A stretch of 31,163 bases of DNA from VAXT01 sp963774625 (GCA_963774625.1 CAVZFQ010000002.1:1-31163), one strand, 5' to 3'; positions 15,184-22,558 are shown, counted from the stretch's first letter. The notes: generated by a model not told the origin, from the sequence alone. Made by a program: numbers and translations.

Positions 15184-15618
15184 ATGGCTATCCGCAACCG
15201 CCTAGAAAACTACGTCGTCCGCTCGACCGGCGAGCTGCTCGAAGACCTCCCCGAGAAGCGTCAGAGCGAGCTCGGTGAGCTTCTGGCCGAGCTGGAAGGT
15301 CGCGGCGAGAGCGTCGTCGAGGCCGAGACCAGGATCGAGGAGCTGCTCGCGCGACTCGAGCAGCGCAGCACCGCTGTCCAGGCTCTCGAGGCCGAGCTTT
15401 CCGAGTTGAAGGCCCGGGTCGCGCGCCTGAAGCACGAGCTGGAGGAACGCGACCGTCAGGCCAACGACCGGATCGAGGCCGAGCGCGTCCGCGCCGCCGA
15501 GCGCGAAGGACAGCTCCGCGAAGAGCTCGAGTCGCTCGAGCAGCGCCGGACCGTCGAGCCGCAGGGAACCTGGTTCGGTGCGCAGGTGCAGAACAACCCG
15601 CGCCCGCTCAGCGCCTAA
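15184..15618 (+). CDS. Coiled-coil protein of unknown function
   Basis: A 144-residue highly charged protein. Residues about 25-125 show heptad-like runs of Glu/Leu/Arg (ETRIEELLARLEQR, LEAELSELKARVARLKHEL), typical of one long coiled coil. The N-terminus MAIRNRLENYVVRSTGELL and the tail PQGTWFGAQVQNNPRPLSA are not coiled. No signal peptide or membrane helix. ATG at 15184 without an obvious strong Shine-Dalgarno sequence. Family not recognised; it could be a scaffold protein. Confidence 0.6.
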   Translation: MAIRNRLENYVVRSTGELLEDLPEKRQSELGELLAELEGRGESVVEAETRIEELLARLEQRSTAVQALEAELSELKARVARLKHELEERDRQANDRIEAERVRAAEREGQLREELESLEQRRTVEPQGTWFGAQVQNNPRPLSA

Positions 15619-15707
15619 CTAAGTAGCGCTTGGCGATCCGCCGCCAGGGTCGTAGCAACTACGACACGCACGTCGGAGCGCAGGCCTTTGACGATTTGTG
15701 CTTTCAG

Positions 15708-15759
15708 TCGCGGAGAATGCGAAGCATTTTCCGCGAGTCCGGCGCCCGTGGCGCCGGAC
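15708..15759. repeat. Two abutting perfect hairpins
   Basis: The first has arms 15708-15720 and 15724-15736 with a GAA loop: 13 bp with one G-T wobble. It is followed without a gap by GTCCGGCGCC - CGT - GGCGCCGGAC (15737-15746 / 15750-15759), a perfect 10-bp stem. The second is the same core as the palindrome at 25760-25788. They lie between the coiled-coil gene stop and the CBS gene start (20 nt before it), so they could act as a terminator or mRNA-stability element, or be REP-like dispersed repeats. Confidence 0.7.
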
Positions 15760-15779
15760 CAGCGCGGTAAGCTCGCGCC

Positions 15780-16202
15780 ATGGCGACGTTGGGCGACCTC
15801 ATGGCACGTGACGTGATCACGATCGAGCCCGAGGACACGATCGGGCACGCCGCCGAGAAGATGGTCCAGAACACGGTGAGCGCGATCGTCGTCGCCGACT
15901 CACCGTATAGCCGCCTGCTCGGGATCATCACCGAGCGTGACCTCACCCGGGCGGTCGCCGGCCGCGTCCACACGAGCGAAGCGCGTGTCAGAGAGTGGAT
16001 GACCGCCGATCCGCAGACCGTGACGGAAACCACCGATCCGGTCGAGGCGGTGCAGATGATGTTGGACGGAGGCTTCCGCCATCTCCCGGTGGTCGAGGGC
16101 GAGCGGGCCGTCGGCATCGTCTCCATCCGCGACCTCGCAGAGTGGAGCGTCGCCGCCGGGCTCAAGCGGCGCGGAAGTTCCGCCAAGCCCTTCGCAGGCT
16201 AG
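15780..16202 (+). CDS. CBS-pair domain protein
   Basis: A 140-residue protein of two CBS motifs: LMARDVITIEPEDTIGHAA ... LGIITERDLTRAV and WMTADPQTVTETTDPVEAV ... RHLPVVEGERAVGIVSIRDL. CBS pairs bind adenosine nucleotides and act as energy sensors, here as a stand-alone protein. ATG at 15780 gives the expected short N-terminus. It converges with the REC-HD-GYP gene and shares a palindromic CTAG (16199-16202), which supplies the TAG stop on both strands. A second stand-alone CBS gene lies at 19557-19973. Confidence 0.9.
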   Translation: MATLGDLMARDVITIEPEDTIGHAAEKMVQNTVSAIVVADSPYSRLLGIITERDLTRAVAGRVHTSEARVREWMTADPQTVTETTDPVEAVQMMLDGGFRHLPVVEGERAVGIVSIRDLAEWSVAAGLKRRGSSAKPFAG

Positions 16203-17263
16203 GCAGTCGCGAACTCGCGCTGAATGGCCCGCAGCTCGGGCTCGCGCTCGACGAACGCTTCGACGATCCGGGGGTCGAACTGCCTTCCCGACTGCTGGAG
16301 AATCTCGTCGCCGGCGTTTCTCCAGGGACGGGCCATGCGATATGGCCGGTTGCTCGTCATCGCATCGAGCGAGTCGGCGACGGCAAAAACCCGAGCACTG
16401 AGGGGGATGTCTGTGCCCTCGAGCGAGTCCGGGTACCCCTCGCCGTCCCAGCGCTCATGGTGCGAACGGACGACTCGGAGCCCCTCGCCCTGCAGGAAGG
16501 CGACTCCGCCGAGAACCTGCTCGCCGAGGACGGTGTGCGTTTCCATCAGCCGGCGCTCGGCCTCCGAGAGAGGCTTGGGCTTCTGCAGGATGTTGTCCGG
16601 GATCCCGATCTTGCCGACGTCGTGCAGGAGGAACCCGTAGACGGTGCTTGGATCCTCGATCAAGCCGGGCTCGACCGCGAAGGCGAGCGCAGTCGCGTAG
16701 CGCTGCACGCGCTGTGAGTGCTCACGCGTGCCCGTGTCTTTCGACTCGAGCGCGCTGGCAAGCGCGGAGACCGTCTCCATGTAGGCCTGCTGCACGAGGG
16801 TGCGCTGACCGCGCTCGATCTCGAGGATGTGTCGGAGGTCGCGCGCGTACAGGATCAGCTGTTCCTCGGGGTTCTTCTTCTTCGCACGGAACGGAATCCC
16901 GTAGAGCCCGCCGGCGAGCCGTTCCGTGACCGAGAGCAGCTCGAGCGGGCTGAACGGCTTGCGAAGGAAGGCATCTGCCCCGGCCGCTTCTGCGTTCTCG
17001 GGAGTGTCGAGGTCGGAACCGGTCAGCAGGACGACGCCGATTCCGGCTGTCTCGTCCTCGGTCTTCAGCTTCCGGCAGAGCTCGAGGCCGGACATGCCCG
17101 GCATATGAACGTCCAGGACGACGACGTCGGGCCGGCGCGAGGCGATGCGATCGAGCGCAACCGATGCCGAGTCGGCCTCGTCGACCTCGATGTCGAAGAC
17201 CTCGAAGGTCGTACGCAGCAGCGTCCGCAGCCCGCGATCATCATCTACGAGCAGTAGTCGCAT
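16199..17263 (-). CDS. Response regulator with HD-GYP c-di-GMP phosphodiesterase domain (RpfG-like)
   Basis: A 354-residue protein. The REC domain (1-120) has the acidic pocket VDDD, phospho-acceptor D51 in VVLDVHMPGMSG, T81 and K102 in FLRKPF. A linker helix leads to an HD-GYP domain (about 160-345) with HDVGKIGIPD at 214-223, HHERWDGEGYP at 268-278 and ADSLDAMTSNRPYR. All metal and GYP residues are present, so it should hydrolyse c-di-GMP when phosphorylated. No histidine kinase is adjacent. GGGAGG 8 nt before the ATG is a good Shine-Dalgarno sequence. A sigma28/WhiG-like promoter lies upstream (17307-17334). Confidence 0.93.
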   Translation of the reverse strand: MRLLLVDDDRGLRTLLRTTFEVFDIEVDEADSASVALDRIASRRPDVVVLDVHMPGMSGLELCRKLKTEDETAGIGVVLLTGSDLDTPENAEAAGADAFLRKPFSPLELLSVTERLAGGLYGIPFRAKKKNPEEQLILYARDLRHILEIERGQRTLVQQAYMETVSALASALESKDTGTREHSQRVQRYATALAFAVEPGLIEDPSTVYGFLLHDVGKIGIPDNILQKPKPLSEAERRLMETHTVLGEQVLGGVAFLQGEGLRVVRSHHERWDGEGYPDSLEGTDIPLSARVFAVADSLDAMTSNRPYRMARPWRNAGDEILQQSGRQFDPRIVEAFVEREPELRAIQREFATA

Positions 17264-17306
17264 TTCTCAGGCCTCCCATACCTGCTTCATGGGCTCAGAG
17301 ACCTAA

Positions 17307-17334
17307 TTGTCGGCCGATAGGGCCTAACCCTTTA
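17307..17334 (-). promoter_or_regulatory. Sigma28/WhiG-type promoter of the REC-HD-GYP gene
   Basis: On the minus strand TAAA (17331-17334) is followed after exactly 16 nt by GCCGACAA (17307-17314). The consensus for FliA/WhiG sigma factors is TAAA-N15/16-GCCGATAA, so 7 of 8 bases of the -10 box and the spacing agree. It is 44 nt upstream of the ATG. The TCGGCCGA core is itself palindromic, so a repressor site is an alternative reading. Confidence 0.5.
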
Positions 17335-17346
17335 TAGGGGATTCGC

Positions 17347-18009
17347 CTAAGGAGTGAAAGGCGGCCGTGACTCTGTGGTCGGATTCTTGCCTTTGCCGTT
17401 GCCGTCCTCGTCCCGCTCGACCACGAGACGGGGCCCTGTCATCCCGCTCTCGCGACTGGCGAAGACGATCCCGGCGGGAGCGACCGTCGTCAGCGCGATG
17501 TTGACTTCGTCGTCCTCGTCCCCGACCAGGGACGTGATGTCGACGGCTTTCCAGGCACGGGCACGCAGGCGTCCGGAGCTCACGAAGCGAGGCGAGACCC
17601 GAGGCGCGTTGTCGAAGGTGATGCGCCGTTCGCGCCAACCCTCGGTCGCGAGGCGCACCTGATAGCCGAGTTGTGAGCGCGTGCGGCTGTAGAGAAGAAG
17701 GTTGACGCGCAGGACGTTTCCCTTCTTGAGGTCGATCACGAAGCGGAGGTAGGCGCGCGCCATCGGGCGTGCGTCGACGGTGAGCCCGCGGTGCTTGCCG
17801 TAGTTCGCGTTCTGCGCGGACGCGCTCACGTGGGCGTCCGCGTAGGCCCGGACCGCGCCGATCTTCGGGTGGCGGGCGGAGCTTCCGGCGGGAATCGCAG
17901 CGACACTGACGCCGGCTGTGAACAGCGCAAGACCGGCAACGGCCCACACGGGCCGCCGTCGAAGCTCTGGAAATGGGGGAATGCGGTCGATTGGAGACCT
18001 CCTCGCCAT
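17347..18009 (-). CDS. Exported DNRLRE-domain (CBM96-like) protein
   Basis: A 220-residue protein from the ATG at 18009 (a GTG at 18030 would add 7 residues). A basic N-terminus and one hydrophobic helix (VWAVAGLALFTAGVSVAAI) form a signal or anchor. The rest is a single DNRLRE beta-sandwich: AYADAHVSASAQNANYG, MARAYLRFVIDLKKG, ITFDNAPRVSPRFV and FASRESGMTGPRLVVE are its typical phrases. Such domains occur on secreted adhesins and carbohydrate-active enzymes; here it stands alone. It ends with a charged, Gly/Lys-rich tail. It lies 25-45 nt downstream of the XRE-TPR gene on the same strand and may be co-transcribed with it. Confidence 0.8.
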   Translation of the reverse strand: MARRSPIDRIPPFPELRRRPVWAVAGLALFTAGVSVAAIPAGSSARHPKIGAVRAYADAHVSASAQNANYGKHRGLTVDARPMARAYLRFVIDLKKGNVLRVNLLLYSRTRSQLGYQVRLATEGWRERRITFDNAPRVSPRFVSSGRLRARAWKAVDITSLVGDEDDEVNIALTTVAPAGIVFASRESGMTGPRLVVERDEDGNGKGKNPTTESRPPFTP

Positions 18010-18054
18010 CAATACCGCGCCCCAGGGCACGACCCTTACACGTGCGCGGTGCGG

Positions 18055-19338
18055 TTAACCCCCGTCGGCGCGAACGGCTACGGCCTTCTTGAGGATGTTG
18101 AGCGCGTCCTCCTTGCGCTCGTCCTCCTCGAAGATCTCGGCGAGCCGTTGGTACACCTCGACGAGATACCGGCCGCCGCTCACCTCGAGCACCTCGGCCG
18201 CAAGCTCGTAGAGCTCGATCGCCCGGGCGCGGTCTCCGAGCTGCTCGTGCACCTGAGCGACGAGCGCGTAGCCTCGGCCCGCGTCGTGCGGGCTCGCCTC
18301 TTTCAGGAGCCCCGAAACCTCCATCGCGAGCGACGCGGCTCTTTCGTGCTCGCCGAGCTGGACGAGCGCCCGCGCCTCCTCGAGACGGAGCAGTGCGCGG
18401 TCGACCGGATTGCCGCCGTCGCCGAGCAATTCGAGGCCGTGCTCGACGAGCTGCAGGGCAACCTGCGGGTTGTTGCGATCGAGCTCGATGTGCGCAAGCA
18501 GCTGGTGCGCCCGCGCCGTGTACTCCGTGTGCTCGGTCGCTTCCAGGATCGTGAGCGCGCGGCGTGCGTAGCGCGCGGCCTCGGTCGGATGCTTCTGCAA
18601 CGTGTGGAGCCTCGAGTGTGACCAGTACAGTCGCGCGCGCAAAATGGGGTCGCGCGAGTCCGGCGCCGCCTCGAGCGCTCGGGAGAGGAGCTGCTCTGCG
18701 GCATTGAAGTTGTTTGCGTCGATGTACGCGTTTGCCAGCAGGATGGCGAAGCGGGAGGCCTCGACCTTGTCCTCGCGGTCCTCCGCGGAGGTCAGCGACT
18801 CGCTGAAAACGGCGATCGACGCTTCGAGCTCGTCGACCATCGCGTAGGCGCGGCCGAGCGTGTCCGCGGCGGCCGGCTGGTCGGCAAGCCGTTCTCGCGC
18901 CGACGCCCGTGCCGCCTCGATGCGCTCGATGGCCTGGCGGGGGTCGCCGCGTTCGAATGCGACCTGGCCGAGCCCTGCCAGAGCGCGTGCCCGGACATCG
19001 CCCGTTGCACCGTCGAGCGCCTCTTCGTACAGCTGTGCTGCCAGGTCGAGCTCGTCGAGCCGCATCGCGAGCTCGGCCTCGACGAGCCGAGCGGATTCCT
19101 CGTGGCGCTCGTGTCCCGTGGCGAGGAAGTCCTCGGTGACTCCTAGCCTCTGGCCCATCTCCCTGAGGAGCTGCAGGGAGGGGATTCGATCCCCCGCTTC
19201 GATGCGCGAGATGTACGCCGGCGAGCAGCCCGGAAACGACAGCTGGCGTTGACTCAACCCCGCGCGCTCACGTGCCGCTTTGAGCCTGCGACCGACCTCG
19301 ACGGGGCTGTCTACATGCGTTGACTTACGTCGTGGCAA
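18055..19338 (-). CDS. XRE-family HTH regulator with TPR array (RRNPP-like architecture)
   Basis: A 427-residue protein. Residues about 12-68 form a Cro/C1-type helix-turn-helix (RLKAARERAGLSQRQLS ... SPAYISRIEAGDRIPS). From about 85 to the end run repeated TPR helix pairs (LAAQLYEEALDGA, RALAGLGQVAFERGDPRQAI, RARLYWSHSRLHTLQ, GYALVAQVHEQLGDRARAIELYELA). The total length resembles NprR. In that group the TPRs bind a secreted and re-imported peptide. The TTG start at 19338 follows GGAGGAGG closely. It is divergent, 77 nt apart, from a 25-aa hydrophobic peptide gene. Peptide binding is inferred from architecture and layout only. Confidence 0.88.
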   Translation of the reverse strand: MPRRKSTHVDSPVEVGRRLKAARERAGLSQRQLSFPGCSPAYISRIEAGDRIPSLQLLREMGQRLGVTEDFLATGHERHEESARLVEAELAMRLDELDLAAQLYEEALDGATGDVRARALAGLGQVAFERGDPRQAIERIEAARASARERLADQPAAADTLGRAYAMVDELEASIAVFSESLTSAEDREDKVEASRFAILLANAYIDANNFNAAEQLLSRALEAAPDSRDPILRARLYWSHSRLHTLQKHPTEAARYARRALTILEATEHTEYTARAHQLLAHIELDRNNPQVALQLVEHGLELLGDGGNPVDRALLRLEEARALVQLGEHERAASLAMEVSGLLKEASPHDAGRGYALVAQVHEQLGDRARAIELYELAAEVLEVSGGRYLVEVYQRLAEIFEEDERKEDALNILKKAVAVRADGG

Positions 19339-19415
19339 CGTCCCTCCTCCATTTATACTAAGCCCTTCCTCGGGCCCGGGGCTGTCCAGCGGTAACTACG
19401 AGAAAGGATGGCTCC
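19339..19415. promoter_or_regulatory. Divergent regulatory region between XRE-TPR gene and micropeptide gene
   Basis: 77 nt hold both promoters. Toward the regulator, TATAAA lies just before GGAGGAGG, giving a short leader. Toward the peptide there is AAAGGA (19403-19408), 7 nt before the GTG. In the middle, CCTCGGG-CCCGGGG (19368-19381) is a near-perfect 7+7 inverted repeat that could be the regulator's operator. Exact -35 boxes are not clear. Confidence 0.4.
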
Positions 19416-19493
19416 GTGAGGCGACTCACCTTGCTCAGCCTGGTGTTGGGACTTCTCGCCGTTTTTGGCGGGAAGGGCCCAATGTGGCCGTAG
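19416..19493 (+). CDS. Putative secreted micropeptide (25 aa) divergent from the XRE-TPR regulator
   Basis: A 26-codon ORF (GTG to TAG) with an AAAGGA Shine-Dalgarno at 7 nt spacing. The peptide begins MRRLTLLSLVLGLLAV, a two-Arg start with a Leu-rich helix as in a signal peptide, and ends FGGKGPMWP, a short tail that could be the released part. A clear intrinsic terminator follows 20 nt later, so the unit is a short monocistronic transcript whose only coding content is this ORF. Its divergent placement beside an XRE-TPR protein matches shp/rgg-type peptide signalling. It could instead be a leader or a small membrane protein. No family is recognised. Confidence 0.55.
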   Translation: MRRLTLLSLVLGLLAVFGGKGPMWP

Positions 19494-19513
19494 ACCCTAG
19501 GCCATGAGACACG

Positions 19514-19545
19514 AAGGTGGCGGGCCTTGGTGCCCGCCACCTTTT
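19514..19545. terminator. Intrinsic terminator (bidirectional)
   Basis: GGTGGCGGGC (19516-19525) pairs perfectly with GCCCGCCACC (19532-19541) across a 6-nt loop, followed by TTTT (19542-19545) on the plus strand; flanking AA/TT extends the stem. It ends the micropeptide transcript and also lies 11 nt past the stop of the convergent CBS gene. Confidence 0.85.
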
Positions 19546-19556
19546 CGTCTATCTGG

Positions 19557-19973
19557 CTAGTCGGAGATCTCCTCCACCATGCGGCCCGTCTCGGAAGGCT
19601 CCGCGTGCTCGGCGACGTCGGCCTGCGCGACCACGCCTACGAGCCGCCCGTTCTCCTCGACGACCGGGAGCCGCCGAACCTGATGCTTGGCCATCAGTTG
19701 CAGAGCGTCGTCGAGCCCCTGCTGGGGATTGACGGTGACGACGACGCTCGAGGCGACTTCACGCACGGTGGTCGACTCCGGGTCCCGGCCCTCGGCCACC
19801 ACGCGCATGGCGATATCTCGATCGGTCAACGTGCCTACGAGTCGGTCGCCATCGACGATTGGCGCCAGCCCCACATCCTCGTCGCGCATCATCTTCGCCG
19901 CATACGAGACCGGCTTGTCGGCATCGATGCTGCACGGATTGGATGTCATCGTGTCCTTGATGGTCTTGCCCAC
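19557..19973 (-). CDS. CBS-pair domain protein
   Basis: A 138-residue tandem CBS protein: TIKDTMTSNPCSIDADKPV ... LVGTLTDRDIAMRVVAEG and VREVASSVVVTVNPQQGLDD ... HQVRRLPVVEENGRLVGVV. It ends in an acidic tail. It starts with GTG at 19973, with GAGG about 9-12 nt upstream. Stand-alone CBS proteins of this type bind AMP/ATP-like ligands; no partner is visible. It is related in plan to the CBS gene at 15780 but distinct in sequence. Confidence 0.9.
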   Translation of the reverse strand: MGKTIKDTMTSNPCSIDADKPVSYAAKMMRDEDVGLAPIVDGDRLVGTLTDRDIAMRVVAEGRDPESTTVREVASSVVVTVNPQQGLDDALQLMAKHQVRRLPVVEENGRLVGVVAQADVAEHAEPSETGRMVEEISD

Positions 19974-20086
19974 TTGCTCTTGCCTCCTCGGTTGTTGTCC
20001 GGGAGGTTGGTACCCGCAGCCGATGGGGAGGAAACGGCTTGGCGCGTAAGATTGGCGGGCAAATGCGCCTGCACCCTCCCTGGTAA

Positions 20087-20405
20087 CTCCTTGCCTGGCG
20101 CCGGGGCCGAGCCCCCGGCACGGTCATCGGAGGGCTCCTGGCGATCGAGCTCCTCGACGAGCTCGTCGGAGGTACGTATGCGGCCGCCTGGCCGCTGATT
20201 CGTGACGACCTCGGCCTGAGCTATGCCGAAGTCGGGATCGTCCTCGCAGTTCCCGGCTTCGTGGGGAGCGCGCTCGACCCGTTGATCGGTGCTGCAGCCG
20301 ACACCGCGCGGCGGCATCGCTGCAGAGATCGCGGGTCTCGGGGCGACGATGTGGGCGCTGCTGGCGGCGCCGCTGATCCTGCTCGCATTGACGCCGCGAC
20401 GCTAG
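20087..20405 (+). pseudogene. Remnant of an MFS transporter
   Basis: From about 20123 the plus strand encodes IGGLLAIELLDELVGG, AAAWPLIRDDLGLSYAEVG and VLAVPGFVGSALDPLIGAAAD, the first two membrane helices of a major facilitator permease. At about 20310 the frame changes and the sequence continues directly with IAAEIAGLGATMWALLAAP and LILLALTPRR-stop, which looks like the last helix and tail. Some 300 internal residues are missing, and no start codon is visible before the first helix. A GC hairpin (GCCGGGG/CCCCGGC, about 20100-20119) sits at the left edge. The stop shares a CTAG with the small minus-strand ORF. The stretch 19974-20522 holds no other intact gene of normal size. Confidence 0.7.
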
Positions 20406-20524
20406 TCCGCGGTCGGCACGTCGTCGGCGTCCTGCTGACCCTCTTCGGGGTCGGGTGCCGGCGAGTCCGGGACCTCTTCGTTGCGGTCGTCGTCGCGAGG
20501 TGTCGAAGTATCCTGATCGTCCAT
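20402..20524 (-). CDS. Small acidic ORF (40 aa) divergent from thrS
   Basis: A 40-codon frame from ATG (20524-20522) that is almost entirely Asp/Glu/Pro/Gln (MDDQDTSTPRDDD, then NEEVPDSPAPDPEEGQQDA), predicted to be disordered. Its ATG and that of thrS share one CATG on opposite strands, and its stop shares CTAG with the MFS remnant. An upstream in-frame ATG 3 codons earlier is preceded by GGGAAGA. It may be a real disordered small protein or a by-product of composition; evidence is weak. Confidence 0.25.
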   Translation of the reverse strand: MDDQDTSTPRDDDRNEEVPDSPAPDPEEGQQDADDVPTAD

Positions 20525-22409
20525 GCGCGTCATTCTTCCCGACTCGTCCGAGCTGGAGCTCCCGGAAGGGGCGACCGGGCTCGACGCTGCGGCCGCGATC
20601 GGCCCGAAATTGGCCAAGGACGCCGTGCTCGTGCGCGCGAACGGCCGTGTCCAGGACGTGCGGCTCCCGCTCGAGGACGGCCAGCCGATCCAGATCCTGA
20701 CGACGCGGGACGCCGAGGATCCAGACGCGCTCTACGTCCTCCGGCACTCCGCGGCCCATCTGCTCGCCGAGGCCGTTCGTCGCCTCTATCCCGGCACCAA
20801 GATCGCGATCGGGCCGCCGATCGAGAACGGCTTCTACTACGACTTCGAGTTCCCGGAGCCGATCGGCGAGGAGGCGCTCGAGAAGATCGAGGCCGAGATC
20901 CAGCGCGAGCTGAAGGAAGGCCGGTCGTGGGAGCGGCAGGAGGTCGCCGCCGACGAGGCGAAGCGCCTGTTTGCCGAGCAGGGCGAGGACTACAAGGTCG
21001 AGCTCGTCGACACCGCGGAGGGAGACATCTCGCTCTACACGCAGGGCGACTTCACCGACCTCTGTCGCGGCCCGCACCTCCAGGACTCGAAGCCGATCAA
21101 GGCGATCAAGCTCACCGGGCTCGCCGGCGCCTACTGGCGCGGCGACGAGAACAACACGCAGCTGACGCGGATCTACGGGACGGCGTTCTACTCGCAGGCC
21201 GACCTCGACGCCTACCTCGAGCGGCTCGAGGAGGCAAAAAAGCGAGATCACCGGCGTCTCGGGGTGCAGCTCGACCTCGTTCACTTCGACGAGCACTCGC
21301 CCGGGTCGCCGCTCTGGCACCCGAAAGGGATGGTGATCTGGAACGAGCTCGAGAAGATCCGCAAGCGCGAGAACGACAAGCGCGGCTACCTCGAGGTCAA
21401 GACGCCGATCATCTACAACGAGGAGACCTTCATCACCTCGGGTCACTTCCCGACGTATGAAGACCTGATGTTCAAGCTCGAGGTGGACGATCGCCGCTGG
21501 GCGATGAAGGCGATGAACTGCCCCGGGCACATGCTGCTCTTCGGCAGCAAGCTGCGTTCCTACCGCGAGCTGCCGCTGCGGTATGCGGAGCCGGCGCCTC
21601 TGCACCGCAACGAGATCACCGGCACGTTGCACGGCTTGCTGCGCGTCCGGCACGTGACGCAGGACGACGCGCACATCTTCGTCAGCCAGGATCAGATTCA
21701 GGACGAGATCGCCGGGGTCGTCGACTACGCGAACTATCTCTACGGCCTGTTCGGAATGACGGCTTCCGCTGAGTTGGCAACCCGGCCGGACAAGAAGATC
21801 GGGACGGACGAGCAGTGGGACATGACCGAGGCTGCGCTCGAGGAAGCGCTGAAGCTCAACGAGATCTCGTACGAGATCGCCGAGGGGGAAGGGGCGTTCT
21901 ACGGACCGAAGATCGATCTCTTCATGGATGACGCCCTCGGGCGCAAGTGGCAGATGGGGACGATTCAGCTCGACTCGCAGATGCCGTCGCGCTTTGGCCT
22001 CAAATACGTGGGGCCCGACAACACGGAGCACGACCTTTACGTCATCCACCGCGCGCTCTACGGTTCGTTCGAGCGCTTCATCGGCATCCTGATCGAGCAT
22101 TACGGCGGCACGTTCCCGTTCTGGCTCGCGCCGGTCCAGGTGCGGATCGTCCCGGTCGGAGAGGATCACCGCGAGCCGGCGAAAGCACTTGCCGAGAAGC
22201 TGGCCGGCTTCAGGGTGGAGGTCGACGAGTCCGATGAGACGGTCGGCAAGCGAATCCGCAACGCAGAGGTCGAAAAGATCCCGTACGTGGTCGTCTGGGG
22301 CGACAAGGAGTCCGAGGGCTCGCTCGCCGTGCGGGAGCGTGGTGGGGAGCAATCGACCAAGTCACTCGACGAGCTTCTGGCGGAGCTCCGAGACGTTGCT
22401 AAGGTGTGA
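20523..22409 (+). CDS. thrS: Threonyl-tRNA synthetase
   Basis: A 628-residue class II synthetase that charges tRNA-Thr. An N-terminal TGS domain (1-60) is followed by the editing domain with HSAAHLLAEAV and LCRGPHL (the HxxxH and Cys/His site that clears Ser-tRNA). The catalytic core has the zinc Cys in AMNCPGHM (about residue 331), motif 2 around RYAEPAPLHRNE, and motif 3 near the C-terminal part of the core (IGILIEHYGGTFPFWLAP). The anticodon-binding domain follows from VRIVPVG. Length is normal. The ATG at 20523 opens the TGS domain. It heads the thrS-infC-rpmI-rplT cluster. Confidence 0.98.
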   Translation: MRVILPDSSELELPEGATGLDAAAAIGPKLAKDAVLVRANGRVQDVRLPLEDGQPIQILTTRDAEDPDALYVLRHSAAHLLAEAVRRLYPGTKIAIGPPIENGFYYDFEFPEPIGEEALEKIEAEIQRELKEGRSWERQEVAADEAKRLFAEQGEDYKVELVDTAEGDISLYTQGDFTDLCRGPHLQDSKPIKAIKLTGLAGAYWRGDENNTQLTRIYGTAFYSQADLDAYLERLEEAKKRDHRRLGVQLDLVHFDEHSPGSPLWHPKGMVIWNELEKIRKRENDKRGYLEVKTPIIYNEETFITSGHFPTYEDLMFKLEVDDRRWAMKAMNCPGHMLLFGSKLRSYRELPLRYAEPAPLHRNEITGTLHGLLRVRHVTQDDAHIFVSQDQIQDEIAGVVDYANYLYGLFGMTASAELATRPDKKIGTDEQWDMTEAALEEALKLNEISYEIAEGEGAFYGPKIDLFMDDALGRKWQMGTIQLDSQMPSRFGLKYVGPDNTEHDLYVIHRALYGSFERFIGILIEHYGGTFPFWLAPVQVRIVPVGEDHREPAKALAEKLAGFRVEVDESDETVGKRIRNAEVEKIPYVVVWGDKESEGSLAVRERGGEQSTKSLDELLAELRDVAKV

Positions 22410-22558
22410 GCCTGCAAAGCAGGGGCGAAACTGTTCCTCACCTCCGGAGCCGAGTGCTCATCGGAGGTTCAACCGAGTGAGGTTGTTGAGAAACGGGCCG
22501 CTGCTTGGCAGCGGTTTTGTCGTTTGAAGAAGGGAGCTTTTAGCTTGGTGAAGGGCTT
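22410..22558 (+). promoter_or_regulatory. Structured infC leader (L20-leader-like attenuator)
   Basis: 149 nt between thrS and infC can fold into CCTGC-AAA-GCAGG (22411-22423), a nested helix of CCTCAC (22436-22441) with GTGAGG (22477-22482) enclosing CTCCG (22442-22446) with CGGAG (22462-22466), and then a terminator hairpin. This matches the known theme that infC-rpmI-rplT is autoregulated by L20 through leader attenuation. No named Rfam match is claimed. Confidence 0.5.
22498..22518 (+). terminator. Leader terminator upstream of infC
   Basis: CCGCTGC - TTG - GCAGCGG (7-bp perfect stem) followed by TTTT at 22515-22518, 40 nt before the infC start. It would end read-through from thrS unless antiterminated. 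Confidence 0.7.

Noticed and set aside
20124..22352. 742-codon minus-strand frame
   Set aside because: Antisense to thrS in the codon-position register that GC-rich genes keep open; no domain, and thrS is certain.
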